From Lachnospiraceae bacterium (GTDB taxonomy: Bacteria; Bacillota_A; Clostridia; Lachnospirales; Lachnospiraceae), in NCBI GenBank assembly GCA_024690425.1, contig JAILCT010000016.1:1-34346 (forward strand): 34,346 bases of DNA. The letters are read 5' to 3'. Positions within the stretch are counted from its first letter, which is position 1, and every line of letters begins with the position of its first letter. The notes under the pieces were generated by a model. It did no database searches. It was not told the DNA's origin and was given only the letters and a program-made list of their open reading frames with translations. Both the position numbers and the translations under genes were made by a program. This document shows, piece by piece, positions 17,164-24,105 of this stretch.

Positions 17164-18195
17164 TCAGTCAACCTTGATCTCTCTTATCCAGCCCTTGGGC
17201 GCCTCGATCGTTCCCATCTGGATACCGGTAAGGGTCTCGTAAAGCTTCTTCGTAACCGGTCCCATCTCTTCCATACCCGAAGGGAAGGCGATCTCTTTAC
17301 CGTGATCATTGATCTTGCCTACCGGAGAGATAACAGCAGCCGTTCCGCACAGTCCACACTCAGCGAAGTCCTTAACCTCATCGAAGTAAACCTCACGTTC
17401 TTCAACCTCGAGTCCCAGATATTCCTTGGCCACTACCATGAGCGAACGGCGGGTGATCGAAGGAAGGATGCTTCCCGACTTGGGTGTAACGAACTTATTG
17501 TCCTTGGTTATGAACATGAAGTTGGCACCGCCTGTCTCCTCAACCTTGGTTCTTGTAGCGGCATCAAGATACATGTTCTCATCGAATCCCTGCTCGTGTG
17601 CTTCAACTATGGGATATAAACTCATGGCATAGTTGAGGCCGGCCTTGATATGTCCCGTTCCGTGCGGTGCTGCACGATCATAGTCACATACCCTTATGGA
17701 TATGGGCTTGGCTCCGCCCTTGAAGTAGGGTCCCACAGGTGTAACAAAGAGCCTGAACTGGTACTTTTCCGCAGGCTTAACACCGATAACGGGTGAACTT
17801 GCGAACATATATGGCCTTAAATATAATGTAGCTCCCGATCCGTAGGGGGGAACATAGGCAGCATTGCCTGCAACAACCTTGTCCACCGCTTCAAGAAAAC
17901 GCTCCTTGGGAAATACAGGCATCTTAAGCCTTCTGCAGGTATCCTCCATACGTTCTGCATTAAGGTCGGGACGGAAAGTCACGATCCTGCCATCCTTGGT
18001 AGTATACGCCTTAAGACCCTCGAAGCAGGTCTGGGCATACTGAAGGACGCCGGCGCATTCGCTTATGGTCACAGTGGCATCTTCAGTAAGGACGCCATCA
18101 TCCCATGCCTTGCCGTCATAATTGGATACATACCTTACGTCTGTAGGTATATAGCCGAATCCAAGATTGGCCCAATCGATGTTTTTCTTATCCAT
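17164..18195 (-). CDS. ilvE: Branched-chain amino acid aminotransferase
   Basis: This PLP fold type IV aminotransferase has 343 aa from the chosen start. It exchanges the amino group of leucine, isoleucine or valine with 2-oxoglutarate. Visible features are FEGLKAY (58-64), RPYMFASSP (127-135), the PLP lysine K184 in GTGHIKAGLNYA, and EETGGANFMF with the glycine loop. The frame extends to 18231, but AAGGAGAT lies 11 nt before the ATG at 18195, and MDKKNIDWANLGFGY is the normal family start, so the upstream 12 codons are rejected. The leader is only ~40 nt, too short for a T-box. The iorAB genes follow, a natural source of the 2-oxo acids they oxidise. Confidence 0.95.
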   Translation of the reverse strand: MDKKNIDWANLGFGYIPTDVRYVSNYDGKAWDDGVLTEDATVTISECAGVLQYAQTCFEGLKAYTTKDGRIVTFRPDLNAERMEDTCRRLKMPVFPKERFLEAVDKVVAGNAAYVPPYGSGATLYLRPYMFASSPVIGVKPAEKYQFRLFVTPVGPYFKGGAKPISIRVCDYDRAAPHGTGHIKAGLNYAMSLYPIVEAHEQGFDENMYLDAATRTKVEETGGANFMFITKDNKFVTPKSGSILPSITRRSLMVVAKEYLGLEVEEREVYFDEVKDFAECGLCGTAAVISPVGKINDHGKEIAFPSGMEEMGPVTKKLYETLTGIQMGTIEAPKGWIREIKVD

Positions 18196-18240
18196 TCTAC
18201 ATTCATCTCCTTCATAATTATATAAATGCATTCATTAGAA

Positions 18241-18269
18241 TAATATATACGATATTTCCTATTCTTGCA
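18241..18269 (-). promoter_or_regulatory. ilvE promoter
   Basis: On the minus strand the -35 is TTGCAA (18264-18269), the spacer is 17 nt and the -10 is TATATT (18241-18246). Predicted start is near 18235. The -35 is a palindrome and is also used in the other direction by the diguanylate cyclase promoter. Confidence 0.75.
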
Positions 18270-18292
18270 AGCATAACGTGTATATGGTATAC
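18264..18292 (+). promoter_or_regulatory. Promoter of the GGDEF gene at 18348
   Basis: The -35 is TTGCAA (18264-18269), the spacer is 17 nt and the -10 is TATACT (18287-18292). A second possible -10, TATAAT at 18319-18324, lies downstream but has no -35 at the right distance. Confidence 0.7.
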
Positions 18293-18347
18293 TTTAACAA
18301 AAGATGTGTTATACTGCTTATAATGTGACTAAATGACGAGGGGAACA

Positions 18348-19439
18348 ATGGCTGTATCGGTATTCCAAAGGGCCAAAGACATATTGTTCAAAGATGTGGC
18401 AGCTGAGAACGAACTTAAAGACCTTGCTGTCCTTCTTCGGGTGCTGTGCCTGATCAATTTTGCCTTTAATCTCGCAATGACCTTCATATCTCTCGTAGCA
18501 TTGGGAAGTACCCTGTATCAGTGGGCTCTTGCCTTTATAGTCATGTACTCATTTGTTTTCTGGATGACCTATTGGGGACGTTCTTCCGTATGTGTATACG
18601 TTTACTCGCTGGCCATGATCATCGCGATGATCACCTATTCATTTGCGATAGGACCAACTGTCGGTTTCCAGTTCTCCCTGTATACCCTGATACTTTTATA
18701 CTGTTACAAAACAGATGACAATCCAACGACCAAATATTTTTCATCAGCGACCGTTTCAGTTGTGGTCATAGGTATATGGGTTTATCTGGAATATCTTCAC
18801 AAGTTCGTGGAATTCACAAAGGGACAGGACCTGGCGCTCCTGCTTACCAATACCATCTATCTGTCAATAACTTTCATAACGATAACCGGCTTCTATTACA
18901 TGAAGTTCGCATCCAGCGAGCACAAGATACTTAAATATGCCAAGAAGCTTGAGAAGCTCGCCACCATGGATCCTCTTACCCAGCTTACCAACAGGCGCGG
19001 TATGATGGAACATCTGGAACGGTATATAAACAATCCTTCCAATGAAGGCATGCTTTCACTTGCATTATCCGATATCGATTTCTTCAAGAGGGTAAATGAT
19101 ACATACGGACACGATGCAGGTGATTATGTACTTGTAGAATTAAGTAAGATATTCCAGGACTTCATGAAGGACAAGGGCCACATTTCAAGGTGGGGCGGCG
19201 AGGAGTTCCTCTTCTCCTTTGAACATAACAACGGTGATTATGCTTATGAACAGCTTACCAAGCTTAAGTATCAGATTGAGAAGAACACCTTCCATTATAA
19301 GGATTACGTATTCAACGTAACGATGACCTTCGGACTTGAGGAGTTCGATGACAGCGTCGGTATATCCAAGACGATAGAACATGCCGACAACAAGCTCTAC
19401 CAGGGCAAGGCCGAAGGAAGGAACAGGATAATATATTAG
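18348..19439 (+). CDS. Membrane diguanylate cyclase (GGDEF)
   Basis: The protein has 363 aa from the chosen start. The N-terminal ~185 residues have about six hydrophobic segments and match no sensor family I can name. The GGDEF domain spans about 207-363, with the active motif RWGGEEF at 281-287, DPLTQLTNRRG near its start and DIDFFKRVNDTYGHDAGD. It should make c-di-GMP from two GTP at the membrane. The RxxD product-inhibition site is not present at its usual place upstream of GGEEF. The frame opens at 18333, but GAGGGG is 6 nt before the ATG at 18348, so that start is preferred. It is single, with its own promoter and terminator. Confidence 0.93.
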   Translation: MAVSVFQRAKDILFKDVAAENELKDLAVLLRVLCLINFAFNLAMTFISLVALGSTLYQWALAFIVMYSFVFWMTYWGRSSVCVYVYSLAMIIAMITYSFAIGPTVGFQFSLYTLILLYCYKTDDNPTTKYFSSATVSVVVIGIWVYLEYLHKFVEFTKGQDLALLLTNTIYLSITFITITGFYYMKFASSEHKILKYAKKLEKLATMDPLTQLTNRRGMMEHLERYINNPSNEGMLSLALSDIDFFKRVNDTYGHDAGDYVLVELSKIFQDFMKDKGHISRWGGEEFLFSFEHNNGDYAYEQLTKLKYQIEKNTFHYKDYVFNVTMTFGLEEFDDSVGISKTIEHADNKLYQGKAEGRNRIIY

Positions 19440-19449
19440 CAGGATCGGA

Positions 19450-19479
19450 AGAGCCCGGTATCTACTGGGCTCTCTTTTT
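19450..19479 (+). terminator. Intrinsic terminator of the GGDEF gene, overlapping the folA 3' end
   Basis: Arms AGAGCCC (19450-19456) and GGGCTCT (19467-19473) can extend by GGT/ACT with one G-U pair to a 10-bp stem with a 4-nt loop, followed by CTTTTT. It lies 10 nt after the GGDEF stop. The stop of folA (19462-19464) is inside the loop region. Confidence 0.85.
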
Positions 19480-19956
19480 ATATGTACGAAATGTATAATC
19501 AAGATCGAAATATTTCATCTCTTCGCTCTCATCCGCAAGCTCCCATTTAGGATCCTCGTCAAGATTCGGGAAATAGGCATCAGCCTCGTACCTGTGATTA
19601 ATGAAGGTTACGATCGCAGTGTCGCATTTATCCACAAGCTGCCTGTAGATGCTGTCACCCCCTATGACAAAGACATCATCCGTGTCATAATCCTTAACCG
19701 TCTCCATGAGCTCATCTATCGAATGCACCGTAAGAGCATCCTTGACCTGGTAAGACGCATCCCTTGACAGTATGATATTTGTACGGTTCTTAAGCGGAAG
19801 CCCCTGGGGGAATGTCTCAAGCGTCTTCCTTCCCAGTATCACAACCCTGCCGGTTGTAAGCTCCCTGAAATTCTTATGGTCATTCGGGATGCTGACAAGC
19901 AGCTTGCCCTTGCATCCTATTGCCCAGTTCCTGTCTACCGCTACTATTAATTTCAT
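19462..19956 (-). CDS. folA: Dihydrofolate reductase
   Basis: The protein has 164 aa from the chosen start, normal for bacterial DHFR. It reduces dihydrofolate to tetrahydrofolate with NADPH and is the partner needed by thymidylate synthase. Motifs are VAVDRNWAIG (6-15), the substrate acid D26 in SIPNDHKNF, GRVVILGRKTLETFP and VFVIGGDSIY (NADPH loop). The frame opens at 19971, but GGGAG lies 7 nt before the ATG at 19956 and inside the longer version, so MKLIVAVDRN is taken as the start. It is separated from thyA by a 125-nt gap that contains a repeat element, instead of the usual close spacing. Confidence 0.95.
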   Translation of the reverse strand: MKLIVAVDRNWAIGCKGKLLVSIPNDHKNFRELTTGRVVILGRKTLETFPQGLPLKNRTNIILSRDASYQVKDALTVHSIDELMETVKDYDTDDVFVIGGDSIYRQLVDKCDTAIVTFINHRYEADAYFPNLDEDPKWELADESEEMKYFDLDYTFRTYKKRAQ

Positions 19957-19985
19957 ATCTTTCTCCCACACATTAAATCTTTATG

Positions 19986-20086
19986 GTAATGGCTGCTCCT
20001 AAATAAGTAACGCCCCCTCACATCCGTTCGGCGGCCAATCGTCGCACCCATTCTGAATTACGCTTCGCGTAATGGCTGCTCCTAAA
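19986..20086. repeat. Small repeat element flanked by 18-bp direct repeats in the thyA-folA gap
   Basis: The 18-mer TTTAGGAGCAGCCATTAC (minus-strand reading) occurs at 20069-20086 and again at 19986-20003, 83 bp apart. The first copy covers the thyA stop codon. Between them are 65 bp that start with a perfect 7-bp hairpin (20057-20063 / 20067-20073, loop TTC) and a GC-richer core. The layout fits insertion of a short element with target duplication, or a tandem duplication of 83 bp. No coding capacity worth calling is seen. Confidence 0.75.
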
Positions 20087-20927
20087 CAGCAACCGGGATG
20101 GTTATCTGCTCTCCGAACTTGTATCCGTCAACCCTTACATCATCCTTGGTAAAGTCATAGAAGTCCTTCACCTCGGGATTCAGCCAGAACGAAGGCGCCT
20201 CATAGGTCGGCCTTGAGATAAGCTCCTTCACAAGCTCGACATGCCTATCATAGATGTGAGCATCCGCAATGACATGGACGAATTCACCCACATACATATC
20301 ACATACCTGAGCCAGCATATGCACGAGGACCGCGTACTGCACTACATTCCAGTTGTTGGCCGTAAGGACATCCTGTGATCTCTGGTTTAGGATGGCATTA
20401 AGGGTAAGCTTATCCTCACCCTTCCTCTGAGTCACGTTAAAGGTCATGCTGTAGGCACAGGGATAGAGCATCATCTCGGACAGATCCTGATGGACATAGA
20501 TATTGGTCATTATACGGCGGGAAAAGGGATTGTTCTTAAGGTCGTATATGACCCTGTCCACCTGGTCCATCATTCCTTCCTTATACTTATGCTTGACACC
20601 CAGCTGATACCCGTAGGCCTTACCTATGGTCCCGTTCTCGTCCGCCCAGGCGTCCCAGATATGGGATGACAGCTCCGATACCCTGTTGGACTTTTTTTGC
20701 CATATCCACAGAAGTTCATCCGTCGCACTCTTAAGAGCCGTCTTGCGAAGGGTGATTATCGGAAATTCCTTCCTTAAGTCGTACCTGTTCACAACACCGA
20801 ACTTCTTGATCGTATATGCGCTCGTTCCGTCCTCCCACTTGGGCCTTACCTTCTCCCCTTCGGTTGAACATCCGTTCTCAAGGATGTCCTTGCACATATC
20901 GATGAATACCTTATCTGCGTAACTCAT
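20082..20927 (-). CDS. thyA: Thymidylate synthase
   Basis: The protein has 281 aa from the chosen start. It methylates dUMP to dTMP using methylene-tetrahydrofolate and gives dihydrofolate for FolA. Visible are the catalytic cysteine C157 in LYPCAYSMTFNV, the FSRRIMTN arginines that hold phosphate, NQRSQDVLTANNWNVVQY, HIYDRHVE near the C-terminus and the closing PVAV tail. In many ThyA proteins the Cys is followed by His (PPCH); here it is Ala. The frame opens at 20963, overlapping the upstream gene; an AAGGAAAGGG site and family alignment favour MSYADKVF at 20927. The gap to the upstream gene is then 16 nt. The stop lies within a direct repeat, but the ending PVAV is intact. Confidence 0.96.
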   Translation of the reverse strand: MSYADKVFIDMCKDILENGCSTEGEKVRPKWEDGTSAYTIKKFGVVNRYDLRKEFPIITLRKTALKSATDELLWIWQKKSNRVSELSSHIWDAWADENGTIGKAYGYQLGVKHKYKEGMMDQVDRVIYDLKNNPFSRRIMTNIYVHQDLSEMMLYPCAYSMTFNVTQRKGEDKLTLNAILNQRSQDVLTANNWNVVQYAVLVHMLAQVCDMYVGEFVHVIADAHIYDRHVELVKELISRPTYEAPSFWLNPEVKDFYDFTKDDVRVDGYKFGEQITIPVAV

Positions 20928-20943
20928 TTTACTTACCCTTTCC

Positions 20944-22545
20944 TTATCTATCCCATTTATCACACAGGGAATTTATCTGGTCGGCGAACTTCGCAAGATC
21001 CTTGTTCGCGCCCCCTTCATTATGCTGGATAACCGTAAGCAGCCTCTGGCCGGCGGCAAGCAGCCTCTCGAATACGGAAGATATACCGCGCTTCTTCTTG
21101 GGCTCTATCCTTATTCCCTCTGTCTCGTATGCAAAGTCATCAGCCGCAAGATCATAGCTTGTACCCGAATAAGGTGCATATGTGTCAAAGGCATATTCCT
21201 CTCTTAAGTAATCGGCGAACTCATCACATATCTGATCCTGACCGTGTACGATGAATACCTTCTGCGGATTGTTCTTAAAGCCCCTCATCCATGCCGTAAG
21301 CCCTGCCTTGTCGGCATGTCCCGACAGTCCGCGAAGCTGCACGATCTCGGCCCTTACTTCGACTGTCTCTCCAAAGAGCTTGACTTCCTTAACACCTTCC
21401 ACAATACTTCTTCCCAGGGTACCTACTGCCTGATATCCGACAAAGAGTATGGTACATTCGGGCCTCCAGAGATTATGCTTAAGGTGATGCCTTATACGTC
21501 CGGCCTCGCACATACCCGAAGCCGACAGGATGACCTTGGGTTTATCGTCAAAGTTGATGGCCTTGGATTCATCAGAGGTAATGGAAAGGTTAAGTCCCGT
21601 AAATGTTATGGGATTTATACCCTTGTTTACCAGTTCCATGGCCTCCTCGTCGAAGCATTCATAGATATTCTTGTTAAATACACCGGTCGCTTCAACAGCA
21701 AGCGGGCTGTCCATGTATACTTCAAAATCCTCATGGCCTTCAACCAGACCCTCGTCCTTGATCTGGCGCAGGAAATAGAGCATTTCCTGGGTACGTCCGA
21801 CAGCAAATGAAGGTATAACCACATTTCCTCCCCTGTCGAAGGTCTTCTTAAGTATCGATGCCAGTTCTCCGACGTAGTCAAGCTTGCTCTTCTCATGCAG
21901 CCTGTCGCCGTATGTGGACTCGATCACAACATAGTCGGCCTCATCGACGGTTGCCGGATCCTTGATGAGCGGCTGATTGAGATTACCCACATCGCCCGAG
22001 AATACTATCTTCTTGGTAATATCTCCTTCTGTAAGCCACACTTCTATCGCGGCCGATCCGAGCAGGTGGCCGACATCAGTGAACCTTATCTTTATATCAT
22101 CATTTACCTTGACGGTTGTCTCATATTTACAGGGTACCAGACACTTGATGGCACCATCCGCATCCTGCATGTTGTAAAGAGGAACATACTCTTCAACATC
22201 CTTGCTTCTCTTGGCCTTACGGTTATGCCATTCCGCCTCAAACATCTGGATATGCGCCGAATCCCTGAGCATTATGGAACACAGATCGCAGGTCGCATCC
22301 GTTGCGAATATCTGTCCCCTGAAGCCCTTGGCATACAGAAGCGGCAGGAGTCCCGAGTGATCGATATGCGCATGCGTAAGGAATACATAGTCGATCATCG
22401 CGGCATCCACGGGAAGAGGAACATTCTCGTAAATGTTCACCCCCTGCTCCATACCGTAGTCAACCAGCATATACTTACCGCAGGCCTCAATAAAATGACA
22501 GCTCCCGGTAACCTCATGCGCCGCACCCACAAATGTAAGCTTCAT
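20944..22545 (-). CDS. Metallo-beta-lactamase/beta-CASP protein, probable RNA-processing nuclease
   Basis: The protein has 533 aa. The metal motif THAHIDHSG (57-65) gives H58, H60, D62 and H63; DVGHLLGSAAIEVW, SGDVG and ESTYGDR supply the other ligands. The beta-CASP domain shows SFAVGRTQE, DSPLA, SGMCEAGRIRHHL and LSGHADKAGL. This is the CPSF73/YSH1-like group found in bacteria, usually predicted to be an RNase. The C-terminal ~55 residues are an extra helical, charged extension. GGGAGGGAAAG sits just ahead of the ATG. It lies 34 nt after the amidase and 16 nt before thyA. The substrate is unknown. Confidence 0.9.
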   Translation of the reverse strand: MKLTFVGAAHEVTGSCHFIEACGKYMLVDYGMEQGVNIYENVPLPVDAAMIDYVFLTHAHIDHSGLLPLLYAKGFRGQIFATDATCDLCSIMLRDSAHIQMFEAEWHNRKAKRSKDVEEYVPLYNMQDADGAIKCLVPCKYETTVKVNDDIKIRFTDVGHLLGSAAIEVWLTEGDITKKIVFSGDVGNLNQPLIKDPATVDEADYVVIESTYGDRLHEKSKLDYVGELASILKKTFDRGGNVVIPSFAVGRTQEMLYFLRQIKDEGLVEGHEDFEVYMDSPLAVEATGVFNKNIYECFDEEAMELVNKGINPITFTGLNLSITSDESKAINFDDKPKVILSASGMCEAGRIRHHLKHNLWRPECTILFVGYQAVGTLGRSIVEGVKEVKLFGETVEVRAEIVQLRGLSGHADKAGLTAWMRGFKNNPQKVFIVHGQDQICDEFADYLREEYAFDTYAPYSGTSYDLAADDFAYETEGIRIEPKKKRGISSVFERLLAAGQRLLTVIQHNEGGANKDLAKFADQINSLCDKWDR

Positions 22546-22579
22546 ATCTTTCCCTCCCTTATAATATGATTTTCCCCAT

Positions 22580-23965
22580 CTAATACCTGTCCCAGTCGTT
22601 GGAATCGTAGTTCTTTAAATACTTGGCTATCTGCTTCCTGTGCCTTACTATTATCAGGCATATCAGAACGACGACCAGTATTATTGCGATTATTATCTCG
22701 GCATACAGTTCCTTCTTATCATCGGCCTCAGAAGACCTCTCCGCCTTGTCTCCTCCGCCGACAAAGAAGAAAAAGTCACCCAGTGCATTCCGTTTCTCTT
22801 CCTTCTGTCTTGCTATCTCCTGTTCCTGTTCGCGCCTCTTGGCTTCCTCTTCCTTCTTCTTGGCTCTTTCTCTTGCAGCCTTGGCATTCTCTTCAAGCTT
22901 CCTGGCACGTTCTTCAAGCGGTGTCTTGAAATCGATCTCAAGGCTCTCGCTGTCCGTATATAATTCGTACGTATTATATACCCTGGCTGTAATCTTGCCC
23001 TTATACCCCGGAGGAATATCGTAGGTGCCCTTCATCCTCTTCTCCCCTTCCTCCCACAGGATAAGGTCCGCATAATCCGATGGCTGCAGCTCATCGGGAT
23101 CACCGAGGGCAATACCGTAATACATAAGGCGTCCGTCAGGTTCGCTCGCGCCTATCTCATATGTTATCACATTTTCATCATAATCCGATTCGAGAATGTC
23201 AAAAGTCACATCAGCAGGATCTGTCCTGTCCGGATCCACCCTGCCTTCCGGGGCTCCCACATGAACCGTCGGGACTACTTCGTCAAGAACCGTATCCTTG
23301 CTGAGGCCGTAGTAATTCGCAATGCCTGCTGCATCAAGCCTCCCCATACGTTCCCAGTCGTCCCGGGTACCCAGACGTTCGTAATCTATATGATTATCAA
23401 GATACCCGTGTTCTATGATTATGACAGGCAGGCCGCATGCCCTGCCGTATCTTATGAGTCCGTAATAGTCCTCTCCGTTCTTCCCGATACGGGTCTTGAT
23501 CCCCTTGCTGTTAAGCCCGTCTTCGACCCATTGGTCCATGATGCACTGTCCCAGCGCATTACCGGTCATATAACAGTTGCCGAATGCTGATGTAAATATC
23601 TCGGAACCGTAGAAGATATGAGTCTCTGATGCGTTATAGTGGCAGCTGACAAGGACATCCGCGCCAAGCATAAGTGCCCGGTCGACTCTGTCTTCGAGCG
23701 ACATCCGGCTGTCATCATCCCTTGTGAGATAAACCTCGACATTATTGTATTTCTCCAGTTCATCCTTAAGGGCTACGGCTGTCGCAAGATCTACATCCTT
23801 CTCGTTAAGCTCATCCTTGTATATCGCCCCGTATGCAGAAGAATCCTCGCTGTAGCCCCCGTGGCCGGGATCTATGACAACGACAACATTCTGGTCCGCC
23901 AGTACCGGCCTTGCGGCAAGTATGGTAAACAATACGGTCAGGATCAATAGGAAACAGTTCTTCAT
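22580..23965 (-). CDS. N-acetylmuramoyl-L-alanine amidase with C-terminal membrane anchor
   Basis: The protein has 461 aa. A signal peptide covers 1-23 (cleavage after A-L-A-type site VLADQ). The Amidase_3 domain (about 26-220) has all zinc and catalytic residues: H35 in DPGHGG, E55 in NEKDVD, H109 in SCHYNA and E185 in IEHGYLD. It cuts the bond between MurNAc and the peptide of peptidoglycan. Next come a beta-rich domain (about 250-340), a strongly charged helical segment (345-400), a membrane helix (about 419-440) and a short basic cytoplasmic tail. Amidases of this class usually end in wall-binding repeats; an LPXTG-like or SH3 module is not present. The ribosome site is weak. It heads the amidase-MBL-thyA-folA run. 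Confidence 0.93.
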   Translation of the reverse strand: MKNCFLLILTVLFTILAARPVLADQNVVVVIDPGHGGYSEDSSAYGAIYKDELNEKDVDLATAVALKDELEKYNNVEVYLTRDDDSRMSLEDRVDRALMLGADVLVSCHYNASETHIFYGSEIFTSAFGNCYMTGNALGQCIMDQWVEDGLNSKGIKTRIGKNGEDYYGLIRYGRACGLPVIIIEHGYLDNHIDYERLGTRDDWERMGRLDAAGIANYYGLSKDTVLDEVVPTVHVGAPEGRVDPDRTDPADVTFDILESDYDENVITYEIGASEPDGRLMYYGIALGDPDELQPSDYADLILWEEGEKRMKGTYDIPPGYKGKITARVYNTYELYTDSESLEIDFKTPLEERARKLEENAKAARERAKKKEEEAKRREQEQEIARQKEEKRNALGDFFFFVGGGDKAERSSEADDKKELYAEIIIAIILVVVLICLIIVRHRKQIAKYLKNYDSNDWDRY

Positions 23966-24021
23966 GATATTATTCTATCATTTCACGGAGAAAAAATAAA
24001 GACTGGTACCCTTCTCATAAG

Positions 24022-24050
24022 TTGACCTTTGCCCCATAAAAAACTATAAT
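24022..24050 (+). promoter_or_regulatory. Promoter of the GGDEF-EAL gene
   Basis: TTGACC (24022-24027), a 17-nt spacer and TATAAT (24045-24050) give 11 of 12 consensus positions. The predicted start is near 24057, so the leader to the GTG is ~50 nt, too short for a c-di-GMP riboswitch. A small hairpin (AGTCT/AGACT, 24058-24073) lies in the leader. Confidence 0.85.
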
Positions 24051-24105
24051 ATCATTGAGTCTGTATTAAGACTTGTATTACGGGGGGAGAGCCAGGAGAG
24101 CTCAC

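Noticed and set aside
18196..18240. T-box or leader attenuator upstream of ilvE
   Set aside because: The predicted leader is only about 40 nt and shows no T-box motif.
21895..22569. Plus-strand open frame of 224 codons over the metallo-beta-lactamase gene
   Set aside because: It is a shadow of the real gene, with no ribosome site and no motif.
24051..24105. c-di-GMP riboswitch upstream of the GGDEF-EAL gene
   Set aside because: The leader of ~50 nt is too short and lacks the conserved aptamer motifs; only a 5-bp hairpin is present.
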